A DNA stretch of 6,697 bases from Conexibacter sp. (lineage in GTDB: Bacteria; Actinomycetota; Thermoleophilia; Solirubrobacterales; Solirubrobacteraceae), in the NCBI GenBank assembly GCA_025964295.1, contig JAOPZD010000264.1:1-6697 (forward strand), in the 5' to 3' direction. The notes under the pieces were generated by a model, which saw nothing but the letters and a program-made list of their open reading frames with translations, had not been told where the DNA came from and did not search any database. Position 1 is the first letter of the stretch; each line of letters starts with the position of its first letter. Shown here piece after piece: positions 1 through 5,892 of this stretch. The position numbers and the translations under genes are program-made.

Positions 1-430
1 GCAGCTTGCGCAGCCGCGTGTCGACGTTGCCGCGCAGGGGGAGGACGACCAGGTCCGGGCGGGCGGCGAGCAGCTGCGCACGGCGGCGCAGCGACGCGGT
101 CCCGACGCGGGCGCCCGGGGCCAGCTCGTCCAGGGATCGGGCCCCGACCAGCGCGTCGCGCGGGTCCTCGCGGCCGAGCACCGCCGCCAGCTCCATCCCT
201 GGCCGCAGCAGCGACGCGGCCGGCACGTCCTTGGCGGAGTGCACGGCGAGGTCGATGTCCCCGCGCTCCAGCGCGTCCTCGATCGTGTCGATCCAGCGGG
301 CCTTGTCACCGGCGATCCCGCGGTCGCCGCTCGTCGTGATCTCGACGATCTCGGCGTCGCCGCCCAGCGCGCCGGCGACGGCGTGCGCCTGAACGAGCGC
401 CAGCGCGCTGCCGCGCGTCCCGAGCCTCAC
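1..430 (-). CDS. hemC: Porphobilinogen deaminase (hydroxymethylbilane synthase), N-terminal part
   Basis: Cytosolic enzyme that polymerises four porphobilinogens into hydroxymethylbilane, the linear precursor of all tetrapyrroles. Only the first 143 codons are present; the left window edge cuts the gene before the cofactor-attachment Cys region. It starts at a GTG (430-428) inside a GTGA overlap with the hemA stop, and the protein opens RLGTRGSALALVQA, the classical HemC N-terminus. HSAKDVP at residues 64-70 carries the catalytic Asp (D68). A GTASLRRRAQL block near residue 111 and a PLRGNVDTRLRKL block at the cut end are the substrate/cofactor-binding Arg motifs. The segment between SGD (34-36) and the WIDTIEDAL helix is only about 10 residues and has GDKARW where many HemC proteins have GGKGLF, so the active-site loop looks shortened. 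It follows hemA, the usual partner. Identification is firm. Confidence 0.96.
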   Translation of the reverse strand, partial: MRLGTRGSALALVQAHAVAGALGGDAEIVEITTSGDRGIAGDKARWIDTIEDALERGDIDLAVHSAKDVPAASLLRPGMELAAVLGREDPRDALVGARSLDELAPGARVGTASLRRRAQLLAARPDLVVLPLRGNVDTRLRKL

Positions 431-1782
431 TGAGACGAGGCGCCGCGGCGGCGCAGGGGACGCACGTCGGCCTCGGCGGCGCCGGCCTCCTGCGCCTCCG
501 GGACGCCCTCGGCCAGGCCGAACAGCTCGCGGGCGAACTGGACGCGGCCGTGGCCGCCGTCGCGCTCGACGGACTTCAGCCGGATCGTCGGCTCGTGTAG
601 CAGGCGCTGCATGATCGACTTGGCCATCGCGTCCATCCGGGCGCGGTCGCGCGGCGAGGCGCTCTCCCAGCGGCCGGCGTTCTCGGCGAGCACCTGCTCG
701 ACGATCGCGTCGCCGTGCTCGCGCAGCGCGGCGATCGTCGGCATGACGTCCAGCTGGCCCATCCAGCGGGCGAAGCGCTGGATCTCGTCCTCGACGACCT
801 CCTCGGCCTGCTCGCGCTCGGCCTCACGGACCGAGCGGTTGCGGGCGACGACCGACTGCAGGTCGTCGATGTCGTAGAGCGTGACGCCGTCGAGCTCGGC
901 GCACGCCGGGTCGATGTCGCGCGGGACGGCGATGTCGATCAGCAGCAGCGGCGCGCCCTCGCGCTCGCGCATGACCAGGGCCAGCTCGTCGACGCCGATG
1001 ATCGGGTGCGGCGACGCGGTCGAGGAGACGACGATGTCGGCCTGGCCGAGGCGCTCGGGCAGGTCGTCGAGCGAGGAGACCGACCCGCCGAAGCGCTGGG
1101 CGATCGAGCGGGCGCGGTCGGCGCGGCGGTTGGCGACGAAGATCGTCCGGACGCCCTCCTCGGCCAGCGCCCGGGCGGTCAGCTCGCTGGTCTCGCCGGC
1201 GCCGATGATGACGACGTCGCGGGCGGCGAGCTCGGGGCGGGTGGGGCCCATGAGCTCGCGGGCGAGGCCGACGGCGACGCTCGAGATGCTCGCGCGCCCC
1301 TCGCCGAGCGCGGTCTCCGAGCGCACGCGCTTGCCGGTCTGCAGCGCGGCGGTGAACAGGCGGTTGGTCAGCGGGCCGGTCGTCCCGGCCTCCAGCGCGG
1401 CCTCGTAGGCGCGCTTGGCCTGACCCTGGATCTCGGCCTCGCCGACGATCATCGACTCCAGGCCGGAGACGACGCGGTAGAGCTGGCGCGCGGCGTCGCA
1501 GTTGCGCGGCGCGTACATCGCGTCGGTCAGCTCGGTCGGGCGCGTCCCGGCGCGCTGCGCGAGGCGGGCGAGCAGCTCGGTCTCCGCACCCACCGGGTCG
1601 CCGACGAGGTAGATCTCGGTGCGGTTGCAGGTCGAGATCGCGACGGCCTCGCGGACCGAGTCGGTCTCGACGAGCTCGCGGCAGAGGGCCTGGGCCTCCT
1701 TGGTCGTCAACGACAGGCGCTCGCGCACCGCGACCGGCGCGGTCTTGTGCGAGATGCCGAGGCAGAGCAGCTCGTTGCTCAT
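427..1782 (-). CDS. hemA: Glutamyl-tRNA reductase
   Basis: NADPH-dependent reduction of glutamyl-tRNA(Glu) to glutamate-1-semialdehyde, the committed and normally feedback-regulated step of C5-pathway tetrapyrrole synthesis. The protein is 451 residues, typical to slightly long for the family. It begins MSNELLCLGISHKTAPVAVR. STCNRTEIY (50-58) holds the catalytic Cys52. GLESMIVGEAEIQGQ (107-121) follows. The NADPH-binding Rossmann motif VIIGAGETSE is at 191-200, followed by VANRR. The C-terminal dimerisation helices end in a low-complexity Ala/Glu/Arg tail. I chose the ATG at 1782 because homology begins exactly there and GAGGAG lies 8 bases upstream; the frame stays open far upstream, but that part is Arg/Pro-rich antisense-like sequence within ccmC/ccmD. 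The start overlaps the ccmD stop (ATGA), and the stop overlaps hemC (GTGA), so both neighbours are likely translationally coupled. Confidence 0.97.
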   Translation of the reverse strand: MSNELLCLGISHKTAPVAVRERLSLTTKEAQALCRELVETDSVREAVAISTCNRTEIYLVGDPVGAETELLARLAQRAGTRPTELTDAMYAPRNCDAARQLYRVVSGLESMIVGEAEIQGQAKRAYEAALEAGTTGPLTNRLFTAALQTGKRVRSETALGEGRASISSVAVGLARELMGPTRPELAARDVVIIGAGETSELTARALAEEGVRTIFVANRRADRARSIAQRFGGSVSSLDDLPERLGQADIVVSSTASPHPIIGVDELALVMREREGAPLLLIDIAVPRDIDPACAELDGVTLYDIDDLQSVVARNRSVREAEREQAEEVVEDEIQRFARWMGQLDVMPTIAALREHGDAIVEQVLAENAGRWESASPRDRARMDAMAKSIMQRLLHEPTIRLKSVERDGGHGRVQFARELFGLAEGVPEAQEAGAAEADVRPLRRRGASSQ

Positions 1783-2006
1783 GCGGGCGTCTCCTCGCGG
1801 GCGGGCGTCGCGGCGGTCGCGACCGGCGGTTCGGGCGCGTCGAGCGCGCGGTCGGCCAGCGCGCTGATCTCGGCGACGTCGCGCTGCACCTTGATCAGCT
1901 TGTAGGCCATGATCGCCACGTAGATCACCAGCAGCGCCAGGAACACGAGGTAGGCGGCGGCGACGTAGCCGGCGTTGTCGGGGAGCGTGTTCGAGGCGGC
2001 GAGCAT
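1779..2006 (-). CDS. ccmD: Small CcmD-like heme exporter accessory membrane protein
   Basis: A 75-residue protein with one clear transmembrane segment (about residues 14-36, GYVAAAYLVFLALLVIYVAI) followed by a basic/amphipathic cytoplasmic stretch YKLIKVQRDVAEISAL and a Pro/Ala/Glu-rich tail. Size, topology and position directly after ccmC match CcmD, which stabilises the CcmABC complex and helps release holo-CcmE. CcmD sequences are poorly conserved, so the call depends on architecture and synteny. The ATG is immediately adjacent to the ccmC TAG with no spacer and only a weak AGG ahead of it, suggesting re-initiation after ccmC. Its TGA overlaps the hemA ATG by 4 bases. Confidence 0.82.
   Translation of the reverse strand: MLAASNTLPDNAGYVAAAYLVFLALLVIYVAIMAYKLIKVQRDVAEISALADRALDAPEPPVATAATPAREETPA
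1791..1796 (-). promoter_or_regulatory. hemA: Ribosome binding site of hemA
   Basis: GAGGAG on the minus strand ends 8 bases before the hemA ATG at 1782 and lies inside the ccmD reading frame. It is the strongest Shine-Dalgarno noticed in the window, and it decides the hemA start against the much longer open frame upstream. A strong site here suggests hemA can be translated well independently of ccmD re-initiation. Confidence 0.75.
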
Positions 2007-2735
2007 CTAGCGGACCTGGAGTTCGGGAGCGGCGGAGCGGCGTCCGCGGACGCCGTCGTCGCCCGCGAGCTTGCGCTTGAGCGCGCGCAGCTGGGCGACC
2101 GTGGTCTTGTGGGCGATCTCGTACTGCCACAGCAGCACGTAGAGCAGCGTCATGCCGATGAAGCAGACGAGGAACGCCGAGCGCATCGCGCCCGGGAGGT
2201 TGTTGGCGGAGTCGAACGTGCGCGGGTGCACGAGCGACGTCGCCGCGCGAACGGCCAGGAAGTTCAGCGGGACGAACGCGCCGGCGGTGATCGCGAAGAC
2301 CGAGGCGTAGCGCGCCTGACGGTCGCGATCCTCGATCGAGAAGCGCAGCGGCGTGTAGGTCGCGTAGAGCAGGAAGATGATCAGGAACGAGACCAGGGTC
2401 GGCTCGTCCCACACCCACCAGTGGCCCCACGAGGCCTTGGCCCAGATCGCGCCCGTCAGCAGGACGCCGACGCCGAGGATGATCGAGACGTGGATCGCGA
2501 CGTAGGCGCGCAGGTCCCACTTGGACTCGTTCGTCCGCAGGTGCATGATCGCGCAGATCCCGGCGAACACGAACCCGCACAGCGCCACGATCGCCATCGG
2601 GACGTGCAGGTAGAAGATCTTCTGCATGAAGCCCTGGTCGGCGTCCATCGGCGCGACGAAGGCGGCCAGGGAGTAGCCGGTGATCAGGGTGACCACGGTG
2701 GCGACGGACAGAAGGCGGAGGCGGGTGCCGGACAT
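2007..2735 (-). CDS. ccmC: Heme-handling cytochrome c maturation membrane protein CcmC
   Basis: Integral membrane protein of System I cytochrome c maturation; it presents heme at the outer face of the membrane for attachment to CcmE. The product is 242 residues, family-typical, with about six hydrophobic helices. The Trp-rich heme-binding loop WGHWWVWDEP is at 103-112. Two candidate axial histidines lie in external loops: H44 in FYLHVP and H170 in VHP. These are the equivalents of the two conserved His of the family. After WD the sequence reads EPTLVS, whereas proteobacterial CcmC usually has an Arg (WDxRLT); this may be a lineage variant. The C-terminus is a basic cytoplasmic tail of about 35 residues. 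It lies 6 bases after ccmB, with a GAGGA that overlaps the ccmB stop. Confidence 0.95.
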   Translation of the reverse strand: MSGTRLRLLSVATVVTLITGYSLAAFVAPMDADQGFMQKIFYLHVPMAIVALCGFVFAGICAIMHLRTNESKWDLRAYVAIHVSIILGVGVLLTGAIWAKASWGHWWVWDEPTLVSFLIIFLLYATYTPLRFSIEDRDRQARYASVFAITAGAFVPLNFLAVRAATSLVHPRTFDSANNLPGAMRSAFLVCFIGMTLLYVLLWQYEIAHKTTVAQLRALKRKLAGDDGVRGRRSAAPELQVR

Positions 2736-2738
2736 TGG

Positions 2739-2743
2739 TCCTC
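2739..2743 (-). promoter_or_regulatory. ccmC: Ribosome binding site of ccmC
   Basis: GAGGA on the minus strand overlaps the ccmB TGA stop and sits 3 bases before the ccmC ATG (2735-2733). The spacing is short, but the motif and stop overlap suit coupled translation of ccmB and ccmC. Confidence 0.5.
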
Positions 2744-3446
2744 AGTCTTCGAGGAGGAAGTCGAAGACCGCGTAGGCGAGAAGCCCGAAGACCAGATCAT
2801 AGAGGCCGAGGATCGCCACCCAGCGCCCGGGGAGCGCCGCCGCGCCCGCCGCGGCGAAGGTCGGCGCGAGGAGCTTCGCCGTCCCGATCACCACGGGGAG
2901 CAGCAACGGCAGGCCGATCAGGGGCACGATCAGGTCGCGCGCGCGGGTCTGGATGGCCAGCGCGCCGACCAGCGTGCCCACCACGGCGATCGCGATGTCG
3001 GCTAAGACGAGCGTTAATACCGTCTGCCCGAGGGCCCTCGGGGACGTCAGATCCGGGTCGAGGAGCATCAGGTCGAACGCCGGGACCGCGATGATCTCCA
3101 GGACGACCAGGAACGCCATCAGCGAGAGCGCCTTGGCGACGAGCATCGCGGTGCGGTCCACGGGCGCCAGCAGGAAGCCGTCGAAGCCGTCCTCCTCGTG
3201 GTCGGCGACGAACAGGCGGTTGACGCCGAGGATCGCGCTGAACAGCAGCGTCACCGTGAGGACGCCGGCGGCCAGCGGGCCCTCGACCGAGTTCTGCTGC
3301 AGCGCGAAGTGGAAGACGATCAGCGTGGTGATCGAGAACAGCGCCATCGCGGGGATGACCTGGAAGGTGCGCAGCTCCAGGCGCAGCTCCTTGCGCAGCA
3401 GCGCGGAGACGGCGGCGCGCGTGGCCGGCGGCTTGGAAGCGGTCAC
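2742..3446 (-). CDS. ccmB: Heme exporter membrane subunit CcmB
   Basis: Permease subunit that pairs with CcmA to form the ABC module needed to release holo-CcmE during cytochrome c maturation. The protein is 234 residues and begins with a cytoplasmic KELRLELR segment (19-26) typical of CcmB. Six hydrophobic segments follow, at roughly 30-50, 58-78, 100-125, 142-165, 172-193 and 208-230. The cytoplasmic motif LFVADHEEDGFDGFLLAP (78-95) matches the family ExExGxLxxLLLxP loop that contacts the ATPase. The start is GTG at 3446-3444, inside a GTGA overlap with the ccmA stop. Base composition is locally odd: two TTA leucine codons (L144, L148) and a GTA sit beside a 16-base palindrome, in an otherwise very GC-rich gene. 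Confidence 0.94.
   Translation of the reverse strand: MTASKPPATRAAVSALLRKELRLELRTFQVIPAMALFSITTLIVFHFALQQNSVEGPLAAGVLTVTLLFSAILGVNRLFVADHEEDGFDGFLLAPVDRTAMLVAKALSLMAFLVVLEIIAVPAFDLMLLDPDLTSPRALGQTVLTLVLADIAIAVVGTLVGALAIQTRARDLIVPLIGLPLLLPVVIGTAKLLAPTFAAAGAAALPGRWVAILGLYDLVFGLLAYAVFDFLLED
3027..3042. repeat. 16-base perfect palindrome within ccmB
   Basis: CCCGAGGGCCCTCGGG is a perfect self-complementary 16-mer that encodes part of the SPRALGQ loop of CcmB. It is followed on the minus strand by the only low-GC patch of the gene, with GTATTAACG and two TTA codons. In DNA this GC-rich, one such palindrome in 6.7 kb is not far from chance, so function is uncertain. Confidence 0.4.
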
Positions 3447-4129
3447 CGGTACAGCGCCCCGATCTGCTCGGTGGTGACCGCGGCGGCGGCCGCGAGCAGC
3501 TCGGCGCGCCCGGCGCGCAGGCCCAGCGCGAGGTCGGCGCCCTGCAGCCCGCCGACCGGGTCGTGGCTGGTCACCACGCGCGTGGTGCCGGAGGCGGCGC
3601 CGATCAGCGGCTCGACCAGCTCGGCGGCGTGCGGGTCGAGGTTGGCGGTGGGCTCGTCGAGCAGCAGCAGCTCGGGATCGTGCAGGACGCAGCGGGCGAC
3701 CGCGGCGCGCTGGACCATCCCGCGCGAGTAGGTGTGCACGGGGTCGTCGGCGCGCGTGGTCAGGCCGACGGCATCGAGCAGCTCCTCGACCCGCTCGGGC
3801 GGGGCGCCGTGCAGGCGGGCGTGGAAGCGCAGGTTCTCGCGCGCGGTGAGGTCGCGGTAGAGCAGGCTGGCGTGGCCGAGGAAGCCGACGCGGCCGCGGA
3901 CGGCCCAGCCCTGGTCGGGGAGCTCGGAGCCCAGGACCGTCGCGGTGCCGCCGTGGGGGCGCAGGAGCGTGGCGAGCACGCGCAGCAGCGTGGTCTTGCC
4001 CGCGCCGTTGGGGCCGAAGACGACGAGCGTCTGGCCGCGGGGCAGCGTGAGCGACACGTCGGCGAGGGCCTCGCGGTCGCCGTGGCGCCGCGTCAGCCCC
4101 GCCAGCTCAATGGCTGGGTCCGCCGTCAT
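3443..4129 (-). CDS. ccmA: Heme exporter ATP-binding subunit CcmA
   Basis: Cytoplasmic ABC ATPase that drives the CcmAB module of cytochrome c maturation. It has 228 residues. Walker A GPNGAGKTT is at 39-47, the ABC signature appears as YSRGMVQR (134-141), Walker B LLLLDEP is at 154-160 with the catalytic Glu159, followed by a NLDPHA D-loop, and the switch His189 is in TSHD. The YSRGM form of the signature and the GHASLLYRDLT stretch (85-95) fit CcmA, and the context with ccmB/ccmC/ccmD removes ambiguity with other ABC ATPases. The ATG lies 23 bases inside the 3' end of mogA; no later start keeps the first beta strand (IELAGLTRRHG), so the overlap appears real and suggests coupling. ccmB follows with a 4-base overlap. 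Confidence 0.94.
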   Translation of the reverse strand: MTADPAIELAGLTRRHGDREALADVSLTLPRGQTLVVFGPNGAGKTTLLRVLATLLRPHGGTATVLGSELPDQGWAVRGRVGFLGHASLLYRDLTARENLRFHARLHGAPPERVEELLDAVGLTTRADDPVHTYSRGMVQRAAVARCVLHDPELLLLDEPTANLDPHAAELVEPLIGAASGTTRVVTSHDPVGGLQGADLALGLRAGRAELLAAAAAVTTEQIGALYR

Positions 4130-4592
4130 GCTCGCGCTGCAGCGTGCGCACGGCGTGCTCGAGCACCGGTGCGACGACGGGGAAGAGCTGCGCGATCGCC
4201 TTCGGGCTGCCCGGGAAGTTGACGATCAGCGTGCGGTGCGCGATGCCCGCCGCGCCGCGCGAGAGCATGCCCATCGGCGTGTGCTTGGCGGACTCGGCGC
4301 GCAGCGCCTCGGCGATCCCGGGCGCGTCGCGCTCGATCACCGCGCGGGTGGCCTCTGGCGTGACGTCGTCGGGCGTGAAGCCGGTGCCGCCGGTCGTGAA
4401 GATCAGCGCGAAGCCGTCGTCGACGTAGTGGTGCAGCCGGTCCTCGATCAGGCCGTAGTCGTCGGGCACGACCTCCATCGCCTCGACGTCGGCGCCGGCC
4501 TCCTCGGCCAGGTGCGCGAGCAGCGGTCCGGACTCGTCCTCGCTGGCGCGGCGCGAGACGGACGTCGAGACGGTCAGCACGCAGGTGCGCAT
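4107..4592 (-). CDS. mogA: MogA/MoaB-family molybdopterin adenylyltransferase
   Basis: Predicted cytosolic enzyme that adenylates molybdopterin before molybdate insertion. It has 161 residues, the short single-domain form of the MogA/MoaB fold. Visible family motifs are VLTVSTSVS at the start, DESG (19-22), FTTGGTGFTPDDVTPEAT (65-82, the MPT-binding glycine loop with D75/D76 and E80), SRGAAG (111-116) and NFPGSPKA (125-132). Sequence alone does not separate active MogA from MoaB paralogues, some of which are inactive; the TGGTG, DD and PGSP elements are intact. It starts 30 bases after moaC with no clear Shine-Dalgarno; a TACGCT box lies 9 bases before the ATG, so an internal leaderless start is conceivable. 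Its pairing with moaC supports a molybdenum cofactor role. Confidence 0.93.
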   Translation of the reverse strand: MRTCVLTVSTSVSRRASEDESGPLLAHLAEEAGADVEAMEVVPDDYGLIEDRLHHYVDDGFALIFTTGGTGFTPDDVTPEATRAVIERDAPGIAEALRAESAKHTPMGMLSRGAAGIAHRTLIVNFPGSPKAIAQLFPVVAPVLEHAVRTLQREHDGGPSH

Positions 4593-4622
4593 CGCTGCCG
4601 CAGCGTAGAGGTCGGCGCGCGG

Positions 4623-5099
4623 TCAGCGTCGCCAGGTGCCGCTGCGCCCGCCGGTCTTCTCCAGCAGGACGACCGCTTCGATCGCCACGCCGCGCTCGAC
4701 GCCCTTGACCATGTCGTAGACGGTGAGCGCGGCGACGGCCGCCGCGGTCATCGCCTCCATCTCGACACCGGTCCGCGCGGTCACGCCCGCGGTGGCGGTC
4801 AGCGTGACCGTGCCGGCCGCGGTGTCGATCGCGGCGTCGACGTCGACGTGGTCCAGGCCGATCGGATGGCACAGCGGGATCAGCTCGCCGGTCTTCTTGG
4901 CGGCCATGATCCCGGCCAGCCGCGCGGTGCCCAGGACATCGCCCTTCGGCGCGTCGCCCGCCGCCACGACCTGGGCGGTCTCCGGCGTCATCCGGACGAT
5001 CGCCCGCGCCACCGCGCGCCGCTCGGTGACCGGTTTGCCGGAGACGTCGACCATCCGCGCGTCGCCGTGCTCGTCGAGGTGCGTGAGGCGCTCGGACAA
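4623..5099 (-). CDS. moaC: Cyclic pyranopterin monophosphate synthase MoaC
   Basis: Converts the 3',8-cyclo-GTP made by MoaA into cyclic pyranopterin monophosphate, the first stable intermediate of molybdenum cofactor synthesis. Starting at the TTG (5099-5097), the product is 158 residues, the normal family length, and opens with SERLTHLDEHGDARMVDVS, which aligns with the usual MoaC N-terminus. The next ATG (residue 16) would delete that region, and no ATG or GTG occurs in frame just upstream. Motifs: KGDVL with K52; KKTGELIPLCHPI (68-80); TGVEMEAMTAAAVAALTVYD (110-129) leading into K132; and GGRSG near the end. K52 and K132 correspond to the two catalytic lysines (51 and 131 in E. coli). The TTG lies 5 bases after the sirC stop, so translation probably depends on coupling. 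Confidence 0.94.
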   Translation of the reverse strand: MSERLTHLDEHGDARMVDVSGKPVTERRAVARAIVRMTPETAQVVAAGDAPKGDVLGTARLAGIMAAKKTGELIPLCHPIGLDHVDVDAAIDTAAGTVTLTATAGVTARTGVEMEAMTAAAVAALTVYDMVKGVERGVAIEAVVLLEKTGGRSGTWRR

Positions 5100-5104
5100 G
5101 GTCG

Positions 5105-5851
5105 CTACGCCGTCGCCGGCGCGAACTGCGTCTTGGCCTGCTCGATGATCTCGAGCAGCCGCGCCTCGTCGCCGGCGCGGATCAGGTCGATCGGATCCGG
5201 CGAGCCGTTGACGATCGCCTCGAAGAACTCCTTGCGGTCCTGGTAGGTGGGCAGCGTGCCCTTCGCCCAGCCGCGGACGTCGTTGAGCATGATGGCCAGG
5301 CGCGCGTAGTCCTCGCCGAACTGGGCGCTGATCTCGCGCTTCATCCGCTTGGCCAGGGCGGGCGAGGCGCCGGCGGTGGAGATCGCGATGGCCAGCGGGC
5401 CGGTGCGGACGATCGCCGGGAGGATGAAGTTGCACAGCGGCGGCACGTCGACGATGTTGACCAGCATCGCGCGGCGCTCGGCGTCCTCGTAGATCGCGAT
5501 GTTGGTGTCGGTGTCGTCGGTGCACGCGATGACCATGAAGATGCCCTCGAGGTCCTCGGGCCCGGCGTAGGCGCGCTGCTCCCAGCGGATCGAGCCCTCG
5601 CGCGCCAGCGCCTCGAGCTCGGGACCCACCGCGGGCGAGATCACCGTGACGTCGCCGTCGCAGGCGAGCAGGCCCTCGGCCTTCTCCAGGCCGAGGTCCC
5701 CGCCGCCGATGACCAGGCACCGGCGTCCGCGCAGCTTCAGGCAGGCGATGTAGAAGGGCGTGTCCAGCATGTCGCGCACGCAGGTCTGGTCGCAGACCCC
5801 GCGCTTGAACTGGCAGACGCACTCCTTCCCTTCATAGGCGGCGGCAGGCAT
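5105..5851 (-). CDS. sirC: Precorrin-2 dehydrogenase (SirC/Met8/CysG N-domain type) with Cys-rich N-terminal extension
   Basis: NAD-dependent oxidation of precorrin-2 to sirohydrochlorin, possibly with iron insertion to siroheme as in Met8. The protein has 248 residues. The family start [21 protein letters not shown] (31-51) carries the Rossmann glycines. ACTDDTDTN (109-117) holds the catalytic Asp equivalent. [17 protein letters not shown] (132-148) and [15 protein letters not shown] (156-170) are family hallmarks, followed by an all-helical C-terminal domain. No methyltransferase (CobA/SUMT) domain is fused, so that activity must be encoded elsewhere. Unusually, about 28 residues precede the normal start and hold four cysteines (C11, C13, C20, C24; pattern CxCx6CxxxC), suggesting a metal or Fe-S site. 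The extension depends on the ATG at 5851. GTG at residue 25 or ATG at residue 28 would remove it, though neither has a better ribosome site. First gene of the operon. Confidence 0.92.
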   Translation of the reverse strand: MPAAAYEGKECVCQFKRGVCDQTCVRDMLDTPFYIACLKLRGRRCLVIGGGDLGLEKAEGLLACDGDVTVISPAVGPELEALAREGSIRWEQRAYAGPEDLEGIFMVIACTDDTDTNIAIYEDAERRAMLVNIVDVPPLCNFILPAIVRTGPLAIAISTAGASPALAKRMKREISAQFGEDYARLAIMLNDVRGWAKGTLPTYQDRKEFFEAIVNGSPDPIDLIRAGDEARLLEIIEQAKTQFAPATA

Positions 5852-5888
5852 CTCTGACAGGGTAGACGGCCGTACCGGTGTCAGAGAT
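5850..5888. repeat. Perfect 10-base inverted repeat in the divergent promoter region
   Basis: The arms are ATCTCTGACA (5850-5859) and TGTCAGAGAT (5879-5888), separated by 19 bases, with an inner ACGGCCGT palindrome near the centre. The left arm runs into the sirC start codon (5851-5849). The right arm lies just before the GTG chosen for the DUF2236 gene, or inside it if GTG 5878 is the true start. Allowing a one-base offset, the symmetry extends inward to TACC on both strands. It could be an operator shared by both directions or a duplicated promoter element; a hairpin is less likely because no U-tract follows. No known regulator is recognised. Confidence 0.6.
5859..5864 (-). promoter_or_regulatory. 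sirC: Candidate -10 box of the cofactor operon (leaderless)
   Basis: On the minus strand TACCCT fits the TAnnnT form of an actinobacterial -10 element, and its last base is 7 bases from the sirC ATG. Transcription would then start at or next to the initiation codon, explaining why no Shine-Dalgarno precedes it. A CTGACA sequence (minus strand, 5884-5879) resembles a -35 box at 5 of 6 bases, but the spacer of 14 bases is short, so its role is doubtful. This is the only intergenic region upstream of the nine-gene train. Confidence 0.45.
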
Positions 5889-5892
5889 CACC

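Noticed and set aside
715..1905. 396-codon plus-strand open frame opposite hemA
   Set aside because: Composition is Arg/Ala/Asp-rich with no recognisable domain; it is the antisense shadow of hemA in GC-rich DNA, where stop codons are scarce.
1783..2580. Possible N-terminal fusion on HemA, because the hemA frame is open to 2580
   Set aside because: The upstream translation is Arg/Pro-rich and lies within ccmC/ccmD, whose frames encode clear membrane proteins; the strong GAGGAG plus homology start at 1782 settles it.
2109..3005. 298-codon plus-strand open frame opposite ccmC/ccmB
   Set aside because: Glu/Arg/Gln/Asp-rich, runs across two well-supported opposite-strand genes, and shows no family motif.
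3860..3880. Ala in place of Gln in the CcmA Q-loop (GHASLLY)
   Set aside because: The Q-loop position is variable in CcmA proteins as far as I recall, and all other ATPase motifs are intact, so this is not good evidence of altered function.
4593..4605. CGCTGC-C-GCAGCG palindrome just before the mogA ATG
   Set aside because: The 1-base centre gives at best a 5-bp stem with a 3-base loop; short and expected often in this GC content, with no U-tract for a terminator.
3945..5246. 433-codon plus-strand open frame opposite ccmA to sirC
   Set aside because: Crosses five well-supported minus-strand genes and is low-complexity in character; antisense shadow.
5100..5822. Possible SirC-region/MoaC fusion from the long open frame leading into moaC
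   Set aside because: The upstream part is an out-of-frame reading of sirC with no motif; MoaC is complete from 5099.
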